DNA from: Gammaproteobacteria bacterium
GTDB taxonomy: Bacteria; Pseudomonadota; Gammaproteobacteria; Competibacterales; Competibacteraceae
Assembly: GCA_024235095.1 (NCBI GenBank)
Contig: JACKNC010000001.1
Location: 2,732,501-2,796,500 of the forward strand
Direction: 5' to 3'
DNA: 64,000 bases
The stretch's first letter is position 1. Every line of letters starts with the position of its first letter. The notes below the pieces were generated by a model. It did no database searches and had not been told where the DNA came from. It saw only the letters and a program-made list of their open reading frames with translations. The position numbers were made by a program, and so were the translations under genes. Of this stretch, positions 32,837 to 41,659 are shown piece by piece.

Positions 32837-34000
32837 TTACAAAATCCGTATTCCCAGCACGCCTTGTACTTCAGCAATTTCTGCCGCCACGGTTTCCGGC
32901 ACGGGTCCATCGGTATCAACCAGAGTGCAGGCAATTTCGCCGCGTGATTTATTGAGCATATCCAGAATGTTGATGCCCGCCATGGAAATCGCCTTGGAGA
33001 TTCGCTCGATCATGTGCGGGACGTTGGCATTGACAATCGCTAGCCGCGGGCCGCCGTTGCGCGGCATCGCTACTTCTGGGAAATTCACGGAATTATGCAC
33101 GACCCCGTTTTCCAGATAATCGCGCACCTGATCTGCGACCATGATTGCGCAATTATCCTCAGCTTCAGCGGTGGAAGCGCCTAAATGCGGCAGCATGATC
33201 ACCCGGGGATGATCCTTTAACCGGCTGGTGGGAAAATCACAAACGTAGGACTTGAGCTTACCGGCCTGTAACGCTTCAAACAGCGCCTCCTCATCCACTA
33301 CGCCCTCTCGGGAAAAGTTCAACAGGGTGAGTCCGGGCCGGCTGTTTTGCAAAAACTGGCGGTTGATCAAGTGACGGGTCGCGTCGTTCAATGGAACGTG
33401 CAAGGTAATGAAATCGGCCTGCGCCGCCATCTCGTTCACGCTCAACACCTGCTCGACCTGCGAGGAGAGTTGCCAGGCGTTGCTGACGGTAATGTGCGGG
33501 TCATAACCGATCACCCGCATCCCCAGCGCCCGGGCGGCGTTGGCGACCTTGACGCCAATCGCGCCCAGCCCGATCACGCCTAACGTGCGGTTGGGCAGTT
33601 CAATCCCGACAAATTGCTTTTTGCCGGATTCGACCTGTTTGGATAATGTCGCGTCATCACCTTGCAGGTTGCGCGCGTAGTCCCAGGCGGCGCAGATGTT
33701 GCGCGCCGACAGCAACATGCCGGCGATGACCAGTTCCTTCACGGCATTGGCGTTAGCGCCGGGGGCGTTGAATACGCAGATGCCTTTGGCGGTCATCTGG
33801 GGAACCGGGATGTTATTGACACCGGCGCCGGCCCGTCCAATCGCCTTGAGACTGGCGGGAACCGGCCAGTCATGCATCTTGAAGGAACGCAGTAATACGG
33901 CGTCGGGGTTTTGGATTTCCGAAGCGATCTCATAGCGGTCACGAGGAAGGCGTTCCAGGCCGGAAACACTGATATTGTTTAAAGTCAGAATCTTGTACAT
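32837..34000 (-). CDS. serA: D-3-phosphoglycerate dehydrogenase (SerA)
   Basis: This 387-residue NAD-dependent D-2-hydroxyacid dehydrogenase catalyses the first serine step. The cofactor loop is 'LGVIGLGAIGVKVANAARALG'. Catalytic Arg/Glu lie in the 'NFSREGVVDEEALFEALQAGKL' region and His in 'MLPHLGASTAEAEDN'. The C-terminal about 75 residues form an ACT domain ('LAIVNANVPHMIERISKAI'), which can bind serine. It is shorter than E. coli SerA (410) and lacks the extra intervening domain of long forms. It lies 82 bp downstream of serC on the same strand, which suggests a serC-serA unit. Confidence 0.93.
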   Translation of the reverse strand: MYKILTLNNISVSGLERLPRDRYEIASEIQNPDAVLLRSFKMHDWPVPASLKAIGRAGAGVNNIPVPQMTAKGICVFNAPGANANAVKELVIAGMLLSARNICAAWDYARNLQGDDATLSKQVESGKKQFVGIELPNRTLGVIGLGAIGVKVANAARALGMRVIGYDPHITVSNAWQLSSQVEQVLSVNEMAAQADFITLHVPLNDATRHLINRQFLQNSRPGLTLLNFSREGVVDEEALFEALQAGKLKSYVCDFPTSRLKDHPRVIMLPHLGASTAEAEDNCAIMVADQVRDYLENGVVHNSVNFPEVAMPRNGGPRLAIVNANVPHMIERISKAISMAGINILDMLNKSRGEIACTLVDTDGPVPETVAAEIAEVQGVLGIRIL

Positions 34001-34045
34001 CGTCTTGAAATCGGGTTGGGTAATAAAGTTGGGTAAAAAGAGACA

Positions 34046-34068
34046 CCCTCGCCCTTGGTAGACGAGGG
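34046..34068 (-). other. Hairpin between serC and serA
   Basis: ccctcg (34046-34051) pairs with cgaggg (34063-34068) in the serC-serA gap. No T-run follows on the minus strand, so it may be an mRNA processing or stability element, or leftover repeat, instead of a terminator. Confidence 0.35.
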
Positions 34069-34082
34069 GGAAGTGAGGGTAA

Positions 34083-35162
34083 TCAACCCTGTCGCTTCTG
34101 AAAATCCGCCATGAAATCGACGAGCGTCTGGACGCCTTCTCTCGGCATAGCGTTGTAGATGCTGGCGCGCATCCCGCCGACCGAGCGGTGACCGGCCAAG
34201 GTCAACAGCCCGGCGCTCTTCGCTTCGGCCAGGAACGGCTTGTCCAATGCCGCGTCGGGTAGAGTGAACGGCACATTCATCCAGGAACGGTAGACGGGAT
34301 CGACCGGGTTTTTGTAGAAATCGGACTCGTCGATCGCCTTGTACAGCAAATCGGCCTTGGCTTTGTTTCGCTCGCCCATCGCCGTCAGGCCGCCTTGCGC
34401 TTTCAGCCATTGGAACACCAGCCCAGCGATGTACCAGGCATAAGTCGGCGGGGTGTTGTACATCGACCCCTCCTTGGCCATGGCCGCATAATCCAGCATG
34501 GTGGGCGTTCCAGCGGCTGTCTGACCCATCAAGTCTTCACGAACAATGACGATGGTCAAACCTGCCGGGCCGATGTTCTTCTGCGCGCCGGCGTAGATCA
34601 CGCCAAACTTGCTGACATCAATCGGGCGCGACAGCAGGGTAGACGAGAAATCCGCCGCCAGAGGGACGCCCGCCTCGGGAACCGTGTGCATTTCAACGCC
34701 ATTGATCGTCTCATTCGGCGTGTAGTGCAGGTAGGCGGCTTCGGGGTCGCATTTCCAGCCGTCCTGGGCCGGGACTGTAGTGAAGTTGACCGCTTCAGAG
34801 CTGGCGGCGACGTTGACCTGGCAGAATTTTTTGGCTTCCGAAATGGCTTTTTTCGACCATTGCCCGGTATTGAGATAATCCGCTTTGTTCTTGCCGCGCA
34901 ACAGGTTCATGGGAACCATGGCGAACTGGCTGGAAGCGCCGCCTTGCAGGAACAGCACCTTGTAATGGGCCGGAATGTTGAGTAGTTCGCGCAGGTCCGC
35001 CTCGGCCTGTTCGGCGATCGAGACAAATTCCTTGCCGCGATGGCTCATTTCCATCACCGACATGCCGGAACTGCGCCAGTCGAGCATCTCGGCTTTGGCC
35101 TGTTCCAGAACCGCCTCGGGGAGCATGGCGGGACCCGCGCTAAAATTATAGGGACGTGGCAT
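34083..35162 (-). CDS. serC: Phosphoserine aminotransferase SerC
   Basis: This 359-residue PLP transaminase makes 3-phosphoserine from 3-phosphohydroxypyruvate and also serves pyridoxal-phosphate synthesis. It starts 'MPRPYNFSAGPAMLPEAVL', the family signature. The PLP lysine is in 'IYAGAQKNIGPAGLTIVIVRED', and 'HRSVGGMRASIYNAMP' near the end is conserved. I chose the second ATG because SD aagga overlaps the first one (35171) and sits 8 nt before this one. The neighbour serA is downstream on the same strand, and the ter operon lies upstream. Confidence 0.96.
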   Translation of the reverse strand: MPRPYNFSAGPAMLPEAVLEQAKAEMLDWRSSGMSVMEMSHRGKEFVSIAEQAEADLRELLNIPAHYKVLFLQGGASSQFAMVPMNLLRGKNKADYLNTGQWSKKAISEAKKFCQVNVAASSEAVNFTTVPAQDGWKCDPEAAYLHYTPNETINGVEMHTVPEAGVPLAADFSSTLLSRPIDVSKFGVIYAGAQKNIGPAGLTIVIVREDLMGQTAAGTPTMLDYAAMAKEGSMYNTPPTYAWYIAGLVFQWLKAQGGLTAMGERNKAKADLLYKAIDESDFYKNPVDPVYRSWMNVPFTLPDAALDKPFLAEAKSAGLLTLAGHRSVGGMRASIYNAMPREGVQTLVDFMADFQKRQG

Positions 35163-35247
35163 TGTGAACATCCTTCATGACCGCAGGAAAACGCGGCGCA
35201 TGGTAGCAGAAACTATACAACCCCGCCAGCGAGCGAAGGGTGGCTTC

Positions 35248-35826
35248 TTAGCCAAGATTCACGCCAAAATCCCTGGCCACCGCTGCCAACCCGCCGGCGT
35301 AACCCTGACCAATGGCCTTGAATTTCCACTCGTCATTGTTGCGGTAGAGTTCGCCAAAGATCATCGCCGTTTCCGTGGACGCATCCTCGGACAGATCGTA
35401 GCGGGCGATTTCCTGATCGCCGTCGGCATTCAGAGCACGGATGTAGGCATTGTTGACCTGGCCGAAGTTCTGCTTGCGAGCCTCGGCGTCATGGATGGTC
35501 ACGACAAAGGATACTTTCGCCGCGTCAGGTGTCATTTTACCCAGCTCGATATCGATCACCTCATCGTCGCCTTCACCCTCGCCCGTGCGGTTATCGCCGC
35601 GATGCATGACTGCACCCGAAGGGTCCTGAGCATTGTTATAGAACACAAAATGTTGATCGCTCAGCACCTTGCCACTGCTGCTCAGCACGAAGGCGGACGC
35701 ATCCAGGTCGAAGGCGCTGCCATCGGTCTTGCGCATTTCCCAGCCCAGGCCAAAGCGCGCTTTTTTCAGACCAGGCGCCTGCTTGCTCAACGAAACATTC
35801 TGACCTTTTTGCAAAGATATAGCCAT
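35248..35826 (-). CDS. terE: TerD-family calcium-binding stress protein (distal copy)
   Basis: This 192-residue TerD-fold protein is encoded last in the ter operon. It shows the paired 'FDLDASAFVLSSSGKV' and 'HRGDNRTGEGEGDDE' acidic clusters that bind two Ca2+ in characterised TerD proteins. It also has 'ARKQNFGQVNNAYIR' and the C-terminal 'GELYRNNDEWKFKAIGQGYAGGL'. SD aggag is 8 nt upstream. It is very similar to the neighbouring TerD; calling it TerE is by position only. The family is tied to tellurite, phage and colicin resistance, but the mechanism is unresolved. Confidence 0.88.
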   Translation of the reverse strand: MAISLQKGQNVSLSKQAPGLKKARFGLGWEMRKTDGSAFDLDASAFVLSSSGKVLSDQHFVFYNNAQDPSGAVMHRGDNRTGEGEGDDEVIDIELGKMTPDAAKVSFVVTIHDAEARKQNFGQVNNAYIRALNADGDQEIARYDLSEDASTETAMIFGELYRNNDEWKFKAIGQGYAGGLAAVARDFGVNLG

Positions 35827-35860
35827 CGTCGAATCTCCTGCCGTTTATAAGTAGCCCAAC

Positions 35861-36436
35861 TTAAATATTGATGCCGTACTGGTTGCACATCGCTTTCAAG
35901 CCGCCAGCGTAGCCTTGGCCGACCGCCGTAAAGCGCCATTCACCGCTGTGCCGGTATAATTCGCCGAAGATCATCGCCGTTTCGGTCGAGGCGTCTTCCG
36001 CCAGATCGTAACGGGTGATTTCAGCATTAGTGTCAGCGTTGACGATCCGGATGTAGGCGTTGCCGACCTGACCGAAGTTTTGCTTGCGCTGGTCGGCTTC
36101 GTGAATCGTGACGGTGAAGGCGATTTTTTGCACATCGGCGGGGACTTTATTCAGATCAACCTTGATGACTTCATCGTCGCCCTCACCCGCGCCGGTCAGG
36201 TTATCACCGGTATGTTCAACTGAGCCACAGGACGATTTCAACTGGTTGTAGAAGATGAAATCAGCGTCCGAGCGCACCTTGCCATCGGCGCTCAGCATGA
36301 ACGCCGAGGCGTCCAGGTCAAAATCGGCCCCATCCGTGGCGCGAGCGTCCCAACCCAGCCCGACCAGTACTTTGCTAAGACCTGGAGCTTCCTTGTTCAG
36401 CGAGAGCCGACCGCCTTTATTGAGGGAAATAGCCAT
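35861..36436 (-). CDS. terD: TerD-family calcium-binding stress protein
   Basis: This 191-residue paralogue of the next gene has intact Ca2+-site clusters ('DFDLDASAFMLSADGKV', 'HTGDNLTGAGEGDDE') and the same 'QNFGQVGNAYIR' and 'GELYRHSGEWRF' blocks. SD aggagg precedes the ATG. It lies 34 bp upstream of the distal copy. The roughly 89 bp to terB is too short for terC, which often occupies this slot (terZABCDE). Confidence 0.9.
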   Translation of the reverse strand: MAISLNKGGRLSLNKEAPGLSKVLVGLGWDARATDGADFDLDASAFMLSADGKVRSDADFIFYNQLKSSCGSVEHTGDNLTGAGEGDDEVIKVDLNKVPADVQKIAFTVTIHEADQRKQNFGQVGNAYIRIVNADTNAEITRYDLAEDASTETAMIFGELYRHSGEWRFTAVGQGYAGGLKAMCNQYGINI

Positions 36437-36525
36437 GGAGTTTGTCCTCCTCTTCGTTATGGATTGCTTCGTTGCAGATGCAGCATCCGGGATGGAAGGT
36501 TCCTGAACGCGATCCCGGGGCGCGT

Positions 36526-36981
36526 TCAGGTCAAGTCGAAATCCTTGGGATTCAACCCCAATTCATTACAGATCGTGCGCACGGCCGCTTGCTCATTGCT
36601 GTCAAAATTACCATCGGAAGCGCCGACCGCGCAGCAAACCCGCACCATCAGCCGGGCCTCCGCATCCTTGCCCTTGAGCTTGGCGACTGCTTGCAAGGCG
36701 TTCGCCTGGCCAATTTGGTAATCAAACTCAAAATTTTTAGCGTACTTTTCGAAGATCGTAACCGCTTCGCTCACGTCGAAAACCGATAAGGCTTCGTGCG
36801 TGCGCAGAAACCCGATCATTTTCTGCTTTTCTTCCGGTTTTACCACGCCATCCGCGTGGGCAACAATGACGCAACCGGCGACCGTTGCTTCCAGAAATGT
36901 CTTGTTCCTGAACTTGGCGACCTCGGTTTTCATATTAGCGACCAGTTCGCTGGAACGTTGTTTCAACCATTCAAGAGCCAT
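36526..36981 (-). CDS. terB: Tellurite-resistance protein TerB
   Basis: This 151-residue all-helical TerB protein has the repeated 'ATVAGCVIVAHADGVVKPEEKQKM' and 'CCAVGASDGNFDSNEQAAV' halves, each with an acidic metal-binding loop. TerB is thought to work at the inner membrane with TerC and TerD proteins. SD ggagg precedes the ATG. The length equals the E. coli plasmid homologue (151). It sits between terA and terD. Confidence 0.92.
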   Translation of the reverse strand: MALEWLKQRSSELVANMKTEVAKFRNKTFLEATVAGCVIVAHADGVVKPEEKQKMIGFLRTHEALSVFDVSEAVTIFEKYAKNFEFDYQIGQANALQAVAKLKGKDAEARLMVRVCCAVGASDGNFDSNEQAAVRTICNELGLNPKDFDLT

Positions 36982-37028
36982 GCTTTATTCCTCCAGATGT
37001 GGAAAGTCTGAGAAAACGTGAATTGGAT

Positions 37029-38255
37029 CTAATCCTTGGAACCCGCGACCCAGCGCAGACCAAAACCGTAAGCCTGGTCCAGGAAACGGTGATCCATGAA
37101 ATATTCAACCAGCTTTGTGACCTTGATATTGCCGCCTTCGTTCTCCAACATCGCTAGGGCGCACATCCGCTGATCGTTGCGATGGCTATCCAGGTGGATT
37201 TCCAGGGTTGGCTGGTTCGGGGTCTGAATGGTCACGACTGCATCGGTCTCGGCCCAATTGGGAGCGCCTTCATAGATCAAGGCGAAGATGACGATCCGGT
37301 CCAATTGGTCCCATTGACGACCGTTGATGTGCAGAAATTCACCCTGGGCGCTGGCGCCGCTGCGGTCATCGCCCATGAGCTGGATATAAGGCGGGTGTTG
37401 CAGATTGCCAAAGCTGTTGCCCAGCGCTTGCACCGCGCCGGCTCGGCCATCGCGCAGCTTGAACAGGCACCCCAGATCGAGGTCAATCTTGCCGCCGCCA
37501 GTCAATCGGCCAAAGAAACCCTTGCCGCCGCCCTGATTCCAGTTGAGATTAATGACCAGATCATCGAAACCGTGGCTTTTCTTCTCCAGGGAAATGCTGC
37601 TACCCTTCTTCTCCAGCGTGATCTTTTCCAGCCGGATCGGCTTGGCGGGAGCCGCAGGCGGCGGGGGAGCGGTGAGACGTGGCGTGGCGGCGGGCGGCGG
37701 GGGAGCGACTCCGGCGTCGTCGGCGACATCCACGCCATATTGTTTGGCCAGCGGCCCCAACCCGCCGACGAAGCCCTGACCCACGGCTCGGAATTTCCAT
37801 TCGCTGTTGCGCAGATAGAACTCGCCGACGATCAGCGCAGTTTCCGGCATCGCCCGAGTTGTCAGCGGGAATGCCGCCAGTGTCGCCTGATTGCCCGCGT
37901 CACGAATCTCGGCGCGCACCTGAGTGAGTTGGCCAAACGATTGCCCGCGCTGTTGGCCTTGGTCGATGGTCAAGGCAATGACCATCCGTTCAATTCCCGC
38001 CGGGAGCTTGGCGAAGGTCACAGTGAAGGTTCGCCCATCTTCGGCGCGTTGAATGCCGCCGCCCGGCAAGGTCAACTGGTTGTAGAAGATGAAATCGTCA
38101 TCGCTGCGCACCTTGCTTTGCGCATTCAGAGCAAAGGCGCTGGAATCCAGAGTCAACGGCGTATTGGCCGGTTCCCAGCTCAGGGCGATGGTGACCACGG
38201 CAGGTGCCGGACTGTGCTTGGTGATCGAGAAATTCTGACCAGGCTGCAATTCCAT
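37029..38255 (-). CDS. terA: TerA-like protein: degenerate TerD domain plus TerA C-terminal domain
   Basis: This 408-residue protein starts 'MELQPGQNFSITK'; I set the start at 38255, 20 bp after terZ, in place of an upstream frame extension that overlaps terZ. Residues 1-190 form a TerD-like domain whose Ca2+ clusters are eroded ('LTLDSSAFAL', and 'RAEDGRTF' where others have HTGDN...GDDE). A Pro/Ala-rich linker (about 195-235) leads to a second beta domain typical of TerA ('IDLDLGCLFKLRDG', 'YIQLMGDDRSGA', 'LVEYFMDHRFLDQAYGFGLRWV'). Its order between terZ and terB is canonical. Confidence 0.88.
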   Translation of the reverse strand: MELQPGQNFSITKHSPAPAVVTIALSWEPANTPLTLDSSAFALNAQSKVRSDDDFIFYNQLTLPGGGIQRAEDGRTFTVTFAKLPAGIERMVIALTIDQGQQRGQSFGQLTQVRAEIRDAGNQATLAAFPLTTRAMPETALIVGEFYLRNSEWKFRAVGQGFVGGLGPLAKQYGVDVADDAGVAPPPPAATPRLTAPPPPAAPAKPIRLEKITLEKKGSSISLEKKSHGFDDLVINLNWNQGGGKGFFGRLTGGGKIDLDLGCLFKLRDGRAGAVQALGNSFGNLQHPPYIQLMGDDRSGASAQGEFLHINGRQWDQLDRIVIFALIYEGAPNWAETDAVVTIQTPNQPTLEIHLDSHRNDQRMCALAMLENEGGNIKVTKLVEYFMDHRFLDQAYGFGLRWVAGSKD

Positions 38256-38275
38256 GATCCTGTCCCCGGTCAATC

Positions 38276-38878
38276 TCACAGGTAAGGCTGGAGCGCCGGC
38301 AGTAGATCATGGAAGGTGCGGCCTTCGGCTTGCTCGCCAATCGCTTGCATCTTCCATTCATTGTTGTGCCGATACAGCTTGGTCATAATCAGGCCAGTAT
38401 GGTTGCCGCCCTCCAGCGATAAATCGAAACGGGCGACTTCGCTGCCGCTCGTATCGTCCACCAGTCGACAAGAAGCGTTGGGAATACCGGCAAAGCTCTC
38501 CCCACTAAAACTGTTGACCGTGAAAATCAACGCTTGGACGGGGGCGGGCACCCGGCTTAAGTCAATGGTGATCCGTTCATTATCTGCGCCAGTCTCGCCG
38601 CCACCGGAACGATCATCGCCGCTGTGGCGAATGGAGCCACAACGGCTTTCCAGTTGTCGAAACCACACGGTATCCACCAGATTGCCGCTAGCGTCGAACA
38701 ACAGGCAGGAGGCGTCCAGGTCGACGGCCTCCTGGCGGGAGCCGCCGCCAAAGCCCAGGAAACCCTTGCTCTGGACCTGTTTCATGCCCCAGCCCAGGCC
38801 CATGACCACTCGGCTCAGGCCGCGCCCGGCTTCTTTATCCAGACTGATGCGCTGGCCTTTCTGTAGATTAATGCCCAT
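38276..38878 (-). CDS. terZ: TerZ-like TerD-family protein
   Basis: This 200-residue TerD-fold protein opens the ter operon. It has a Gly-rich insertion ('SKGFLGFGGGSRQEAV') after the first strand, as TerZ/TerX do, followed by 'DLDASCLLFDASGNLVDTVWF' and 'HSGDDRSGGGETGADNERI', which preserve acidic Ca2+ ligands. SD aggat precedes the ATG. The promoter should lie in the 150-bp gap that it shares divergently with the Sel1-repeat gene; no clear operator was seen. Confidence 0.87.
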   Translation of the reverse strand: MGINLQKGQRISLDKEAGRGLSRVVMGLGWGMKQVQSKGFLGFGGGSRQEAVDLDASCLLFDASGNLVDTVWFRQLESRCGSIRHSGDDRSGGGETGADNERITIDLSRVPAPVQALIFTVNSFSGESFAGIPNASCRLVDDTSGSEVARFDLSLEGGNHTGLIMTKLYRHNNEWKMQAIGEQAEGRTFHDLLPALQPYL

Positions 38879-39029
38879 TGGAAGATCCTCGCTGTGGTCG
38901 AGTCAATAATGACACAAGTTTTATAGGACTATAGTTTAGACGCCGGTTATGACAAATCGGAATTCAACATAAATTGCGATTGATAGCGAGAATTTCAAGG
39001 GAACCTGTTCGGATTTATTAGGAGGCGTT

Positions 39030-41108
39030 ATGCGTAAAACGTTATTGTTATGGTCAGCAGCGATCCTGAGCGGCCTGGTTCAGGCTGCGGTTGCTCAGGA
39101 CTTAGGAGTCAACAAATGGCAGGATGAAAAAGGCGTTTGGCATTATGGCGACGCCCGACTGGCGGCGCCTGGAGCAGCCACCAATACCGCTGCCGACGCC
39201 TACCAGCGCGGTGATTACGCGACCGCCTTTCAGGAGTACATGGTCTGGGCTAAGCAGGGTGATCCTCGCGCCCAGAATATGATCGGCCTGATGTATTTGC
39301 GTGGGCAAGGCGTCACGCGCAATCAGCGCACCGCTACTGAATGGTTGCGGCGAGCGGCCATGCAGGGCAATACCGATGCCCAGTTTCACTTGGGAATATT
39401 ATACGCCAGCGATCCGACTATTGCGCCCAGCGAGAAGGAAGCGTCGTTCTGGCTGGTGCGCTCCGCTGATCGCGGCAATCCCGAGGCGCAATACGTGCTG
39501 GCCACCCAGTACGCGACCGGTAAGGGCATGAAGCGCGATGACAGTCAGGCGGCGAACTGGTATCTCAAGGCTGCTGAACAGGGCCATGCCATCGCCCAGT
39601 TTGAAATAGGAAACTTCTACGCCAGCGGGCGCGGCGTCTCCCGTAATGATAAAGAAGCGGTGCGCTGGTATGAGCAAGCCGCCCAGCAAGGCCATGCAGA
39701 CGCTCAATTCAATCTTGGCGCCATGTTGGCTACGGGCCGCGGCGTAGCAGCCGTTAGCGATGAGGAGGCGGCGCACTGGTATCGCAAGGCGGCGGAGCAG
39801 AATCATGTCGAGGCCCAATATAATCTGGCGGTGCGCTATCTGAGCGGTCGTGGGGTAACCGCCAACGCCGGCGAGGCTTTCCGCTGGATGCGCAAGGCGG
39901 CGGAACAGGGGCTGGAAGTAGCTGAAATCACTGTTGGACGCTTATATGCCGAGGGCCAGGGCGTCGCCCGTAACGACGCCGAGGCTGTGCGCTGGTATCA
40001 AAAGGCTGCAGACCGCAATGCTCCACTGGCGCAATATTATCTGGGGCGAATGTACGCGGAGGGTCGCGGCGTTCCCCAGGATGAACGGCAGGCTTTGCTC
40101 TGGTTCCGTCGCGCCGCCGATCAGGATTTGCCTCTCGCGCAACTGGAACTGGCCGAGGGTTATTTGAACGGTCGCGGCGTCATTCTGGATGAAGCCAAAG
40201 GCATCCAGTTAATGGATCGGGCGGCGGCGGGCGGTAACGTCGAAGCTCAATTGCGCCTGGCGGGACGTTATCTGACTGGGAAAGGCGTGTCGCGCAGCGA
40301 AAAATTGGGTTTGGACTGGCTGAATAAAGCAGCCGAGCAGGGCCACGTTGAGGCGCAATATCAGTTAGGTGCTTACTATGCTAAAAAGGAACCGGATGGG
40401 CAAAACGAACGACTGGCCGCGGAATGGTATCGCAAGGCGGCGGAGCAGGGGCATGCTGTTAGCCAGGCGCAGTTGGCCCGGATGTACATGCGGGGCCTTG
40501 GCGTGTCGCAGGACGAACGGCAGGCCTTGCAGTGGTTCCGGCAAGCCGCGGAACAGGGTGATGCGGAATCGCAATTCAATCTGGGGACGTTTTACGCTAA
40601 CGGCCGGGGAACGCTCCCAGATGATAAGCAAGCCGTGGTCTGGTTTCGCAAGGCGGCGGAACAGGGGGTGGCCGCTGCCCAATTGAACCTGGGGTTGATG
40701 TACGCGGATGGCCGAGGCGGATTGCCAAAGAACGAGAGCCAGGCAGCCGCATGGTATCGCAAAGCCGCTGAGCAGAATATGCCTTTGGCCCAGCTATTAC
40801 TGGGTGTGCTGTACGCAACGGGGCGCGGCGCACCACGGGATGATCAACAGGCATTCGCCTGGTTCGAAAAGGCGGCTAACAACCGTCTGCCTGTGGCTCA
40901 ATACGGACTGGGGATGCTATACAGCAATGGTCGCGGCGTGGAAACCGACTGGATTAAGGCCCATCTCTGGTTGGATCTGGCCGTGTCTGGCGGCTATGTA
41001 GGCGCCGCCCAACCGCTGGACTCGGTCGCCAGCCGGTTGAGCCAAACCGAGTTGGCGGAAGCCCGCCAGTTGGCGCAACAGTGGCGGATAGCGAATACCC
41101 TATACTAA
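39030..41108 (+). CDS. Secreted Sel1-repeat (SEL1-like TPR) protein with DUF4124-like start
   Basis: This 692-residue exported protein has a signal peptide at residues 1-22. Residues about 25-45 ('GVNKWQDEKGVWHYGD') look like the start of a DUF4124 domain. The remainder is about 16 full Sel1 repeats of 36 residues plus a final partial one, with the consensus 'A.WYRKAAEQGHA.AQ..LG..YA.GRGV..D'. Sel1 arrays mediate protein-protein contacts. SD aggagg lies just before the ATG. It is divergent from the ter operon; a functional link is unproven. The repeats are diverged in DNA, so the array is old. Confidence 0.9.
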   Translation: MRKTLLLWSAAILSGLVQAAVAQDLGVNKWQDEKGVWHYGDARLAAPGAATNTAADAYQRGDYATAFQEYMVWAKQGDPRAQNMIGLMYLRGQGVTRNQRTATEWLRRAAMQGNTDAQFHLGILYASDPTIAPSEKEASFWLVRSADRGNPEAQYVLATQYATGKGMKRDDSQAANWYLKAAEQGHAIAQFEIGNFYASGRGVSRNDKEAVRWYEQAAQQGHADAQFNLGAMLATGRGVAAVSDEEAAHWYRKAAEQNHVEAQYNLAVRYLSGRGVTANAGEAFRWMRKAAEQGLEVAEITVGRLYAEGQGVARNDAEAVRWYQKAADRNAPLAQYYLGRMYAEGRGVPQDERQALLWFRRAADQDLPLAQLELAEGYLNGRGVILDEAKGIQLMDRAAAGGNVEAQLRLAGRYLTGKGVSRSEKLGLDWLNKAAEQGHVEAQYQLGAYYAKKEPDGQNERLAAEWYRKAAEQGHAVSQAQLARMYMRGLGVSQDERQALQWFRQAAEQGDAESQFNLGTFYANGRGTLPDDKQAVVWFRKAAEQGVAAAQLNLGLMYADGRGGLPKNESQAAAWYRKAAEQNMPLAQLLLGVLYATGRGAPRDDQQAFAWFEKAANNRLPVAQYGLGMLYSNGRGVETDWIKAHLWLDLAVSGGYVGAAQPLDSVASRLSQTELAEARQLAQQWRIANTLY

Positions 41109-41167
41109 TAATAAGGCGCAGGTTCCCAGTTACACTTCAGGAATCGGGCGCTGCCGTTTGCGATGTC

Positions 41168-41575
41168 TTAATGTGCCTTGCGATCGGGGTCCAGCAAGTG
41201 TTGACCCAGGTTGCGGACGAACTCGTCCAGGCGCGTGGATTCCGTGTGCATGCGCTCGTTCATTTCCCGCAAGGCGGTGGACATCTGGTAGCTGCGAAAC
41301 ATGAGCTTTTCCAGATCGTCGGTTTGCCAGAGTTGATCAGTGTTGATTTCGGGACCGTTGTCGCTCAATGACACCGCACACCATTCGGGAATCCGGTAGA
41401 GCAGCACCGATTCCCGGTCGCTGGCCAGGCAGAGCGTCACGCCCACTTCGTATTTGCGTAGCACTGCTACGACTTCGTCGAGACAGTGCTGCATTTCTAC
41501 GCTGGGCCGTTCGCCGGTTTGTTGAACATCATCTTCGCTGATAACAGTAGATGGTTCCTTGTCTACCCTGCTCAT
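41168..41575 (-). CDS. Hypothetical protein, 135 residues
   Basis: This is a soluble acidic protein with a mixed fold start ('HCLDEVVAVLRKYEVGVTLCL', 'SVLLYRIPEWCAVSL') and a helical C-terminal half. It has no signal peptide or named motif. SD aggagg precedes the ATG, which supports a real gene. It is convergent with the Sel1 gene and divergent from the membrane sulfatase gene. Confidence 0.65.
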   Translation of the reverse strand: MSRVDKEPSTVISEDDVQQTGERPSVEMQHCLDEVVAVLRKYEVGVTLCLASDRESVLLYRIPEWCAVSLSDNGPEINTDQLWQTDDLEKLMFRSYQMSTALREMNERMHTESTRLDEFVRNLGQHLLDPDRKAH

Positions 41576-41659
41576 GAAATTCGCCTCCTGTCGTCGGGAT
41601 CGGAAGAGTTAAAGCAGCGACAGGCTCTCTTGGTTGTTTACTCCAAACCGGTTTTTTTC

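Noticed and set aside
36437..36525. A hidden terC between terD and terB
   Set aside because: Only 89 bp are available, with an SD and no hydrophobic frame.
37182..38285. Long plus-strand open frame (367 codons) over terA/terZ
   Set aside because: It is antisense to well-conserved TerA and TerZ, has no domain logic, and reflects codon bias in GC-rich genes.
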